37,583 bases of DNA, taken from positions 1 to 37,583 of the forward strand of contig JAQVHZ010000020.1 in the NCBI GenBank assembly GCA_028695965.1, written 5' to 3'. The stretch is from Thermoguttaceae bacterium (GTDB lineage: Bacteria > Planctomycetota > Planctomycetia > Pirellulales > Thermoguttaceae). A program made the position numbers and the translations under genes. The notes beneath the pieces were generated by a model. That model saw only the letters and a program-made list of their open reading frames with translations. It was not told the DNA's origin and did no database searches. Positions 7,327-14,722 of the stretch are shown here, in pieces; the stretch's first letter is position 1; every line of letters begins with the position of its first letter.

Positions 7327-9804
7327 ATGAGAAAAAAACTTTTTGCAGCGCTTAGCTTGGCTGTCGCGGCGCTCTGCTGCGCCGTCGGGCTCGCACAAGA
7401 CGAGCCGAAACAAGCGATGCGCGCCGTTCCGTTTACGGAAGTCAAGTTGACCGACAACTTCTGGGCGCCGCGCATCGAGGCGAACCGCGTGGTTTCCGTG
7501 CCGCACAACATTAGATGGTGCGAAACGGAAACTGGCCGTATCGACAACTTTAAAATTGCCGCCGGCCTCCAAGACGGCAAATTCAGCGGCATCTATTTCG
7601 ACGACTCCGACGTCTATAAGATCGTCGAAGGGTTCGCGTATTCTCTTGCGGCTCATCCTGATCCGGAGCTGAAAAAGAAGGCCGACGAATGGATCAGCTA
7701 TTTCGGCAAAGCCCAACAGGACGACGGCTACTTGATGTGCTACTTCATTATCGAGAAGCCCGACGAAAAATGGACGAATCTTGCGAGTATGCACGAATTG
7801 TACTGCGCCGGGCATATGGCCGAAGCCGCCGTCGCGTACCAACGCGCTACCGGCGACGACGCGTTCCTCAAAATCAGCCGCGCGTTCCTCGACCTAATCT
7901 GCAGGCGCTACGGCCCTAACGAAGGGCAACTGAAAAACGTCGCCGGGCACGAAGAAATTGAACTGGCGCTCGTAAAGGCGTACCAACTGACCGGAGACCG
8001 CAAGTACTTAGACGAAGCGAAATTCTTCATCGATATCCGCGGAGTTGAAGAAGGTCGTGAAAAGGGCCTCTTCGGCGAATATTGCCAGGATATGAAGCCC
8101 GTCCGCGAACAAACGGAAATTGTCGGACACGCCGTCCGCGCTATGTATCTTTACTGCGGCGCGACCGACGTCGCCGGATATTTCCAAGACGCCGAGCTCA
8201 TGGCGGCAATGCGCCGCATCTTCACGAACTTGACGCGCAACAAGATGTATATCACCGGCGGTATCGGTTCCTCGCGTCATAACGAAGGGTTCGAAGAAAA
8301 CTTCAAGTTGCCCAACGCGGACGCTTACTGCGAAACGTGCGCCGCGATCGGTATGTTGTTCTGGTCGCACCGCATGAATTTGGCGACCGGCGAAGCGACC
8401 TTTGCCGACGTCATGGAGCGCTCCGCGTACAACGGGTTCATGTCCGGTTACGGCCTGAATGGAGATTCCTACTTCTATGTCAATCCGCTGGAGTCTCGCG
8501 GCGATCATCATCGTCAGCCGTTCTTCGGCTGCGCGTGCTGCCCGTCGAACGTCATTCGCGCGCTTCCGTCAATGCCCGGCTACGTCTATGCGACGACGGA
8601 ATCTGACGCCGCCGCTAAAGCCGGTTCCGGCGACGACACGGTCGTGATCAATATGTTCGTTGAAGGCAAAGCGACCGTTGAGCTTGGCGACAAAATTGTC
8701 GAACTCGAACAACAAACGCGTTATCCTTACGATGGCAAAGTCTTCATCAGAGCGACTGCGAAGATGAAAGATGAAAAAGCCGCGTTGACCCCGTATTTCG
8801 TCAAGACGCGCGTGCCCGAATGGAGCGGTCTCGATCGCGCAGAAGACGGTTACGCCGTCCGCGCGATTAGTCCCAAGAGAGCCTCGAACGTCTTCGCGCT
8901 CGACTTCCCGACCCCCGTCGTCCGTATGGTCGCTAACCCGCAGGTCGAAGCGGACCAGCATCGCGTCGCGTTGCAGCGCGGCCCGCTCGTCTACTGCTTC
9001 GAGCAAGTCGACAACCCCGGCGTGCGCGTCGACCGCATCATTCTTGCGAAAGATCCTCAGTTTAAGGTCGTTACGCGTAAGAACTTCATTGCCGACGGGA
9101 GGGTCAACGAAGCGACGAAAGACGCCGCGTCGCGCACCGTCGACGTCATTACCTGCAAGGACGTGAACGGAACCACCCTTACCGCGATTCCCTACTGCGT
9201 TTGGGACAACCGCGCGGCGGGCCGTATGAGCGTCTGGGTTCGTCAAGCGGGCCTCGATTCGACCGAAGCGGAATACGCAAAAGAAGAGAATTGGACCGAC
9301 GCCAACGGCGATCCTATCCTCTACAAACCTCTGGACGCCGACGTCTTGACCGACGATATTCCCGAAATTCCCGGCGCCGACATAGAGTTTGACGGCTCGA
9401 ATACCGCCGACAGCCTCTCGACCCTCGACGCGACGAACCAGTCGAAAGCCCCGAAAGGTTCGGACGACGTCTCTTCTCCTCGCGCCACCTGGTGGGATAA
9501 CAAAGGTTCCAACGAATGGTTCGAATACTCCTTTGCAAAGCCCCGTAAGTTGACGAGCACGACCGTCTACTGGTTCGATGACGAGCCGTTCGGCGGATGC
9601 AGGGTCCCGCAATCTTGGAAGTTTGTCTATCAAGAGCCGGGCTCCGACGAATGGAAAGAAGTCAAGACGAACGACGAATACTCCTGCGATCCTGATCGGG
9701 ACGTCGTCGTCAAGTTCGAAGAGATCAACGCGAGCAAAGTCCGCATTCAAGTCGAGCTGCAAGACGACTTCTCCGGCGGTATCCTTCGTTGGGTCGTCGA
9801 ATGA
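7327..9804 (+). CDS. Secreted GH127-type beta-L-arabinofuranosidase (DUF1680), 825 aa
   Basis: A glycoside hydrolase of the GH127/DUF1680 group, which removes beta-L-arabinofuranosyl residues from plant glycans. A Sec signal peptide ends near residue 24 (VGLAQ). By analogy with the Bifidobacterium enzyme HypBA1, the zinc-thiolate site is visible: E336-x-C338 and C404-C405 in GCACCPSN, with E320 as the likely acid/base. An N-terminal (alpha/alpha)6-type domain is followed by beta domains. The C-terminal about 100 residues (NEWFEYSF, YWFDD, GGCRVPQSWKF) form a jelly-roll-like module typical of the family. It lies 48 bp after the second metallo-hydrolase with AAGGAC before the ATG and is the last gene of that operon. 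Related families (GH121, GH142, GH146) share substrates but not this motif set as closely. Confidence 0.9.
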   Translation: MRKKLFAALSLAVAALCCAVGLAQDEPKQAMRAVPFTEVKLTDNFWAPRIEANRVVSVPHNIRWCETETGRIDNFKIAAGLQDGKFSGIYFDDSDVYKIVEGFAYSLAAHPDPELKKKADEWISYFGKAQQDDGYLMCYFIIEKPDEKWTNLASMHELYCAGHMAEAAVAYQRATGDDAFLKISRAFLDLICRRYGPNEGQLKNVAGHEEIELALVKAYQLTGDRKYLDEAKFFIDIRGVEEGREKGLFGEYCQDMKPVREQTEIVGHAVRAMYLYCGATDVAGYFQDAELMAAMRRIFTNLTRNKMYITGGIGSSRHNEGFEENFKLPNADAYCETCAAIGMLFWSHRMNLATGEATFADVMERSAYNGFMSGYGLNGDSYFYVNPLESRGDHHRQPFFGCACCPSNVIRALPSMPGYVYATTESDAAAKAGSGDDTVVINMFVEGKATVELGDKIVELEQQTRYPYDGKVFIRATAKMKDEKAALTPYFVKTRVPEWSGLDRAEDGYAVRAISPKRASNVFALDFPTPVVRMVANPQVEADQHRVALQRGPLVYCFEQVDNPGVRVDRIILAKDPQFKVVTRKNFIADGRVNEATKDAASRTVDVITCKDVNGTTLTAIPYCVWDNRAAGRMSVWVRQAGLDSTEAEYAKEENWTDANGDPILYKPLDADVLTDDIPEIPGADIEFDGSNTADSLSTLDATNQSKAPKGSDDVSSPRATWWDNKGSNEWFEYSFAKPRKLTSTTVYWFDDEPFGGCRVPQSWKFVYQEPGSDEWKEVKTNDEYSCDPDRDVVVKFEEINASKVRIQVELQDDFSGGILRWVVE

Positions 9805-9844
9805 GCTTGTGAACGATAATCGTTTGCATTAGCGAATATTATTG

Positions 9845-9878
9845 CGGCGTTTGAAGAGAGTTCGAACGCCGTTTTTTT
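9845..9878 (+). terminator. Rho-independent terminator after the GH127 gene
   Basis: An 11-bp stem (CGGCGTTTGAA with TTCGAACGCCG, one G-U pair) with a 5-nt loop is followed by seven T. It closes the metallo-hydrolase/GH127 operon. Confidence 0.9.
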
Positions 9879-9891
9879 ACGCTTTTATTCG

Positions 9892-9920
9892 TTGACGCAA
9901 TTGGGTAAAGTCTTTACAAT
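9892..9920 (+). promoter_or_regulatory. Promoter of the nrnA-macrodomain operon
   Basis: TTGACG (9892-9897), a 17-bp spacer and TACAAT (9915-9920) form a near-consensus promoter 60 bp before the nrnA start and directly after the upstream terminator. Confidence 0.7.
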
Positions 9921-9980
9921 AGTGAGAACGACGACCGCGTTGACGCGCGTTGGTAAAAATAGTCAAGAAGGAAGGACAGA

Positions 9981-11009
9981 ATGAACGAGGGAACGGCGAA
10001 ACGGAGTTCGATCGACTGGTCGGATTTTTGCAGGACGGTCAATAACGCTCAAAACTTTATCATCATGGGGCACGTTCGTCCTGACGGCGATACGATCGGC
10101 TCGTTGGTCGCTATGAAACGCGCGCTTGCCGCGTTGGGTAAGGAAACGCTCCTGCTCAACGGTCACGCCGTGCCACCCGCGCTCGCTTTTGTCGATCCGA
10201 ACAACGAAGTGCGCAAGATCGCCGAAATGACCGAGGAAGAACGCGCCTTTGCCGCTAACGCCGACGTCGTCATGGCGGTCGACGTCAGCTCGTGGGCCCA
10301 ACTTGGCCCCGAGGCTGGCGAATTCTTCAAGCCGGGAACGCCTGGCGTCAAGGTTGTTATTGATCATCACGCGGTCGGCGATTCCATCGGGGACGTTCGC
10401 TGCGTCGATTCGAATTCCGATTCCGCAGGCAGTCTCGTCTTTGAGGCGATTCAAGCGCTCGGAGCGCCTTTTAGCAAAGAAATAGCCGAGCCTCTTTTCG
10501 TCGCGATTTCGAGCGATACGGGCTGGTTCCGGTTCCAGTCGACGACGTCGGGCACGCTGCGCCGCGCCGCCGAACTCGTCGACGCCGGCGTTCAGGTCGA
10601 TGAAATGTATCGCTTACAGAACGAACAAGAGTCCTTTGCGCGTTATAAGCTCCTTGGCGCAGTCGCCTCGAAAGCCGAGCGATTCCTCGACGGCAAAGGC
10701 GTCTTCATGCGCTTGACGCAGCAGGATTTTAAGGACGCCGGCGCGATACCCGCCGACAGCGAAGACCTTGTGAACACGCCGCTAGTCGTCGCGGGCATGG
10801 AAGTCGCCGTCATTGTGATCGAACAGCCGGACGGTACGGTCAAGGCGAGCTTCCGTAGCAGATGCGACCTCGATTGCGGCAAGTTAGCGCGAGAATTCGG
10901 GGGCGGCGGACACGCGCGCGCGGCGGGCGCTTCGCACCCCGGAGATTTTGAAACCGCGGTCAAAGATTTTAAGAGCAAGACGATCGAATATTATAACGCG
11001 TTGAACTGA
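9981..11009 (+). CDS. nrnA: NrnA-type DHH/DHHA1 phosphoesterase (oligoribonuclease/pAp phosphatase), 342 aa
   Basis: Cytosolic DHH-superfamily enzyme that in characterised members degrades nanoRNA (2-5 nt) and dephosphorylates 3'-phosphoadenosine 5'-phosphate. Manganese-binding motifs are visible: GHVRPDGDTIGS near residue 30, MAVDVSS near 93, and the DHH signature VIDHHA near 125. The C-terminal DHHA1 domain carries the substrate motif GGGGHARAAG near residue 311. Length and order match NrnA. AAGGAAGGA precedes the ATG. The macrodomain gene follows after 42 bp, probably in the same transcript. A link between the two through nucleotide or ADP-ribose metabolism is speculative. Confidence 0.93.
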   Translation: MNEGTAKRSSIDWSDFCRTVNNAQNFIIMGHVRPDGDTIGSLVAMKRALAALGKETLLLNGHAVPPALAFVDPNNEVRKIAEMTEEERAFAANADVVMAVDVSSWAQLGPEAGEFFKPGTPGVKVVIDHHAVGDSIGDVRCVDSNSDSAGSLVFEAIQALGAPFSKEIAEPLFVAISSDTGWFRFQSTTSGTLRRAAELVDAGVQVDEMYRLQNEQESFARYKLLGAVASKAERFLDGKGVFMRLTQQDFKDAGAIPADSEDLVNTPLVVAGMEVAVIVIEQPDGTVKASFRSRCDLDCGKLAREFGGGGHARAAGASHPGDFETAVKDFKSKTIEYYNALN

Positions 11010-11051
11010 GCGCTGAAAACTAGTTATCGTTGAATCAAGGAGAAGAAAGTT

Positions 11052-11573
11052 ATGCCGACTTTTGACGTTGTTATCGCTGATATTACAAAATTTACCGCAG
11101 ACGCGATCGTCAACGCGGCGAATAAGACGCTCCTTGGAGGCGGAGGCGTCGACGGCGCGATTCACCGAGCGGCGGGCCCGCAGCTACTGGCCTATTGCAT
11201 CAAATTGAAAGGCTGCGAGACTGGAAGCGCAAAAATATCGCCCGCTTTTGGAATTAGTACGGCGCGCTACATCATCCACACGCCGGGCCCGCGTTTTTCC
11301 AGAAGGAAAGCAGACCTTTGCGACGCGCTTTTGAGTTCGTCTTACTTTTCGTCGCTCTATCTTGCCGAAAAAGCGGATTGTCAAACGATCGCTTTTCCTT
11401 CGATCTCAACAGGCGGCTACAGTTTTCCGCTGGAACGCGCCGCGATGGTCGTGGCGAAAACGTTTTTCGTCTATAAGAAACTAGGAAGCTCTCTGACGAG
11501 CGTAACGATGGCGTGCTTCGACGTCGCTACCGCTAATGCGTACAAAGAAGCTTTTGAATCGTTAAAGCTTTGA
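11052..11573 (+). CDS. Macrodomain protein (ADP-ribose/O-acetyl-ADP-ribose-binding, YmdB-like), 173 aa
   Basis: A stand-alone macrodomain that fills the whole protein. Residues 1-45 show the signature DITKFTADAIVNAAN followed by the glycine-rich GGGGVDGAIHRAAG phosphate loop. The second ligand loop is FPSISTGGYSFP near 114-125. Family members deacetylate O-acetyl-ADP-ribose or remove ADP-ribose from proteins or nucleic acid. The asparagine and the GGGGVDGAIH loop of active MacroD-type enzymes are present, so hydrolase activity is plausible. GGAGAAG lies ahead of the ATG. Second gene of the nrnA operon, ended by a bidirectional terminator. Confidence 0.92.
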   Translation: MPTFDVVIADITKFTADAIVNAANKTLLGGGGVDGAIHRAAGPQLLAYCIKLKGCETGSAKISPAFGISTARYIIHTPGPRFSRRKADLCDALLSSSYFSSLYLAEKADCQTIAFPSISTGGYSFPLERAAMVVAKTFFVYKKLGSSLTSVTMACFDVATANAYKEAFESLKL

Positions 11574-11626
11574 CGTCAAAGAAATAGCTAGTTGCCGACA
11601 GCCGCGGCAGTCGACGTTTCTAATGA

Positions 11627-11667
11627 AAAAAATAGCCCTTCGTACAAAGCGAGGGGCTGTCTTATTT
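11627..11667. terminator. Bidirectional terminator between convergent operons
   Basis: A 9-bp stem (AGCCCTTCG at 11634-11642 with CGAGGGGCT at 11650-11658, one G-U pair) is flanked by an A run upstream and a T-rich run downstream, so it can end both the rightward nrnA-macrodomain operon and the leftward operon that ends with the sulfatase-fold gene. Confidence 0.75.
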
Positions 11668-11679
11668 GCCGACGCCAGC

Positions 11680-13137
11680 TTAGCGCAGCTTTTTTTCGAG
11701 TTCTTCGATTATGTCGAGACAGCGATTGGCGACGTCGTTGACGCAATAGCGGTCGTCCGGTAAGACGAAGAGTTCTTTGCGCGTTTTAGGCGCGTGTTCT
11801 AGCTGCGCAACGTCCTCGGAGTTCGGGATTTTTTTCAGTATCCATTCTTTCACGACGAGCGCGCGCTCTTCCGAATCGGCGTCGATGGCGGCGATTCGAA
11901 CGCAGTCGCGCGCGGAACCGGATTCGTCGACGAGCAAAGAGAGAAGGTTCTGACCTGGCGTGTCTGAGAATTCTTCTATCGGCGTCGTTTCTGAGTCTTC
12001 ATGTTCGCTCGCTTCTGGTTTTTCGTCTAACGTCCACTTGCCCGCAAAAGGCGAGATTTCCGAACGTTCAATCTTCCAGAATTCTGGATCCGCGAGCTCT
12101 TGGACAAAAGTCGGCCACGAGTTCAGCGTTTCGAAAAGGTCGCGCGGTTCGCACAAGCCGGACAAGCGAAGAGTCGCGCCGGTCTTGTCCGGCAGACGAA
12201 TCAGCAGCGGAACCCGAACTTCTTCCGCATAAAAAGGCGCCGGTTCGACGCCCTCCGGAGCGACGCCCAGCGCCGAAGGCGCGCCTGTGCCAAAGCCGCG
12301 AACCCCGGTAACGACAAAAAGCGTTTTCGAGAGGACGCCCCTTTCGTCGAGAAGACGCGCGAAGCCTTCGAGCGTCTCGTCAAATACGGAGATTCCGCCC
12401 GCGTAGGCTTCGACGACGCTCTGGCGCAGTTCGATCTGTTCGAGGTCGACGTCCGGACCGAGCGTTTTTTGAACGTCGGGAAAATAAGGAGGCGTTGTCC
12501 CCGCATATGGTTCCGGATCCTCTTCGTATTCGCGGTACCGTTCTCGACGTTCGAGCGACCAGTCCCAGAAGTTGTTCCAGCCGGAGAAATGCGCCCAGAC
12601 GAACCAAGGCGCCGATTCGCCCAATTCTGATTCGTCTTCAAGTTTTGCAATAAAGCGCGCCAACGCCTCAAAATTCCGAAAGAACTTCGTCTCTTCGACT
12701 TGTTCGACCGGCTCCTGGGCGGCGGGCGCGCCTAAGTAGTATCGCTCGTCGCAGTAGTCGCTGTCGACGGCGTCGTGGAGCGTGATCTCTTCGGAATCAG
12801 AGACGACAAAAGTCCGATAGCCTTGTTCTTTAAGAGCGCGAAACAGGGAGTCTGGCTCGCCTGCTTCGGGGGCTTTTTCGTCTTTGCGGACGTTGACGGG
12901 CGATTCTCCGCGCCAAAACGCGCGGTAGAGCGTTGGTAAGTCGAGGGACGTCGCATAGTAGGAGTCGAACAGAACGGATTCGGCCGCTAATGCGTCGAAG
13001 GCTGGCGTTTCGATCCATGTATTTCCATAAGCGCCAAGAAAATCGGCGTTGAGTCGGTCGATCGCCAGACAGAGAATGTTCCTCGGCGCGTTGGCAGCCT
13101 GACGCGCCGCTAGAGCTTTTGTGGTAATTCTTTTCAT
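11680..13137 (-). CDS. Sulfatase-fold protein without the catalytic cysteine (probable pseudoenzyme), 485 aa
   Basis: The fold is recognisable as alkaline-phosphatase superfamily/sulfatase: NILCLAIDRLNADFLGAYGN, the ETPAFDALAAESVLFDSYYA block, and later TLFVVTGVRGFGTG. Where active sulfatases carry C/S-x-P-S-R, the source of formylglycine, this protein has D66-L-P-T. The downstream metal-binding Asp-His/Asn motif, usually in a T/SDHG-like segment, reads VTGVRGFGTG. There is no signal peptide, unlike most sulfatases in such genomes. It is therefore probably cytosolic and not a sulfatase, perhaps a binding or structural protein. It is the last gene of a three-gene leftward operon, 62 bp after the GH140-like gene. 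No good Shine-Dalgarno is seen before the ATG. Confidence 0.8.
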   Translation of the reverse strand: MKRITTKALAARQAANAPRNILCLAIDRLNADFLGAYGNTWIETPAFDALAAESVLFDSYYATSLDLPTLYRAFWRGESPVNVRKDEKAPEAGEPDSLFRALKEQGYRTFVVSDSEEITLHDAVDSDYCDERYYLGAPAAQEPVEQVEETKFFRNFEALARFIAKLEDESELGESAPWFVWAHFSGWNNFWDWSLERRERYREYEEDPEPYAGTTPPYFPDVQKTLGPDVDLEQIELRQSVVEAYAGGISVFDETLEGFARLLDERGVLSKTLFVVTGVRGFGTGAPSALGVAPEGVEPAPFYAEEVRVPLLIRLPDKTGATLRLSGLCEPRDLFETLNSWPTFVQELADPEFWKIERSEISPFAGKWTLDEKPEASEHEDSETTPIEEFSDTPGQNLLSLLVDESGSARDCVRIAAIDADSEERALVVKEWILKKIPNSEDVAQLEHAPKTRKELFVLPDDRYCVNDVANRCLDIIEELEKKLR

Positions 13138-13199
13138 AGGATGTGATTAAAGAGCGTCGATGCGGAAAAACGGGCGGCGAAACAAACGTGATTGCTCGA

Positions 13200-14684
13200 T
13201 CATTTTGTTACTGCGCCGTTCCTCAGCGTTCTGGTTCTCGGCGCTCTGTTTCCGGCGCTTTCTTTTTTTTGCGCGCCCGGCGGCGGGTAATTCTTCGACG
13301 CGTCGTCGACGACTAGGACCATGTCGAGATCTTCGCCAAGGGTTGGAGGAACAAAGGTCTTTTTGCCTTCGTTCTTGAATTCTCCAAGCGACTGATAAGA
13401 GCCGTTTCTCGGGTCGTACCAGTACGCGCGCAAGGTCTTGCCCTTAATGCGGCTGACGTCGATGGTTGCGGCGCGTCCGATCGGGAAATAAACGAACGCG
13501 TAAGTTCCGTCCTGATCGCGCGTCGCGGCAAAGCGTCTTGTGCCGGCGCCAGGAACGGACGACTGGACTTCGTCGGGGACGACTAAGTCGATATCGGGAA
13601 TGCGCGTCAGGAAGGGGCGCGATTCGACGAGGCGCTTGCCGTATTGCATTTGGGCGGCGCCTGGCGCGTCGAGGGCGTCGCGCCAACTCGTGAGCGGTCG
13701 ATTGACCGGATAGTTTTCCGGCTTCTCGGGGTTATACATCTGCCATATTGCATGACATCCGTACGTATGCCCGAACGCTCCGGAGAAGACGTCCCAATAA
13801 AAGGGCTTGCGTACGTCGAACGCGGTCGAGTGGCCCAGATTGTCGGGGTTGAAGCTCACGGGGTGGTCTTCATAGATCGGCTCGCCGTCAATTACAGGTT
13901 TCGTAGGCTGACGGACGTAGTCTTCGTAAGTCCTTTTATAGGAGTTGAAGTCGACGTTATGACCATTTTGGCACATATTGAAATCGAGCCAGTCGGCGTC
14001 GTGCCAATACTCGGAAGAAGTGCGCCCGCCTCCCGGATGGAAGGAGATAAGATGCGCGCCTTCGTCGCCGCGTCTGAGCCCGTAAGCCATTTCTTCAATC
14101 GTCTTGTGTTGTTCGTCGGTTTCGACGCGTCGGTCCCCGCCAAGGAGCCAGATTACCCCTGCGTCCTTGTAACGCTTGCCGAGCCATTCGCCGTACGCGC
14201 CCGCGTTGCCGGGGTTAAAGAAGCTTTCGTCGCGCCAGTATCGGCCCCAAGTCGGGAGCATGGCGACATAGATACCGCGCTTGTTTGCTTCTTGAACGAC
14301 GAAATCGACGCGATCCCAGTAGTCGTTGTACTCGCCGTCGATTTCAACGGGCTTAGGTTCCTTAGGATCCGGACCGAACGGCAGGAAGCCTTCGGCGCTC
14401 GGTCGCGTTTTCCCGTCAAGTTCCGCACAGACGACCGCTTGAACGACGTTGTAGCCAAGTCGCTGCCGGTTATCGAGATAGACGATCGTTTCTTCTTTGT
14501 CCAGGCGGTGAAAGAGCTCCCACGCCGTGTCGCCAAGCCAGAAAAACGGCGCGCCGTCTTCAGTAACGATAAAGCGATTGTTCTCGCTGACTTTCAATTT
14601 CGGAAGCGCGTCCGCTCCATGAACAGCAGCCGCAGCCGCAAACAAAATAGCCAAAGTTGCGAGCATTAATTTAGCGCGTTTCAT
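13200..14684 (-). CDS. Secreted GH140-like (DUF4038) glycoside hydrolase with C-terminal beta domain, 494 aa
   Basis: Signal peptide residues 1-23 (cut after VHGA). The rest matches the DUF4038/apiosidase-like TIM barrel (FIVTEDGAPFFWLGDTAWELFHRL at the start) followed by the small putative collagen-binding beta domain (YAFVYFPIGRAATIDVSRIKG, YWYDPRNGSY). Likely catalytic residues, by comparison with the GH140 apiosidase BT1012, are D184 in LLGGDRR and E268 in VIDGEPIYED. The family acts on plant-pectin side chains such as apiose in rhamnogalacturonan II; the exact substrate here is unknown. AGGAGAAC precedes the ATG. It lies 38 bp after the antiporter gene in the same leftward operon. Confidence 0.87.
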   Translation of the reverse strand: MKRAKLMLATLAILFAAAAAVHGADALPKLKVSENNRFIVTEDGAPFFWLGDTAWELFHRLDKEETIVYLDNRQRLGYNVVQAVVCAELDGKTRPSAEGFLPFGPDPKEPKPVEIDGEYNDYWDRVDFVVQEANKRGIYVAMLPTWGRYWRDESFFNPGNAGAYGEWLGKRYKDAGVIWLLGGDRRVETDEQHKTIEEMAYGLRRGDEGAHLISFHPGGGRTSSEYWHDADWLDFNMCQNGHNVDFNSYKRTYEDYVRQPTKPVIDGEPIYEDHPVSFNPDNLGHSTAFDVRKPFYWDVFSGAFGHTYGCHAIWQMYNPEKPENYPVNRPLTSWRDALDAPGAAQMQYGKRLVESRPFLTRIPDIDLVVPDEVQSSVPGAGTRRFAATRDQDGTYAFVYFPIGRAATIDVSRIKGKTLRAYWYDPRNGSYQSLGEFKNEGKKTFVPPTLGEDLDMVLVVDDASKNYPPPGAQKKESAGNRAPRTRTLRNGAVTK

Positions 14685-14722
14685 AACGTTCTCCTGTTCT
14701 TTGAGCGTGAGGTGAAGCGCGG

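Noticed and set aside
10163-10351. Antisense frames inside nrnA as small proteins
   Set aside because: They lie wholly inside a well-supported DHH-family gene and have no independent signal.
13644-14669. 341-codon plus-strand frame over the GH140-like gene
   Set aside because: It is a shadow of the minus-strand glycosidase, whose signal peptide, catalytic residues and ribosome site are all clear.
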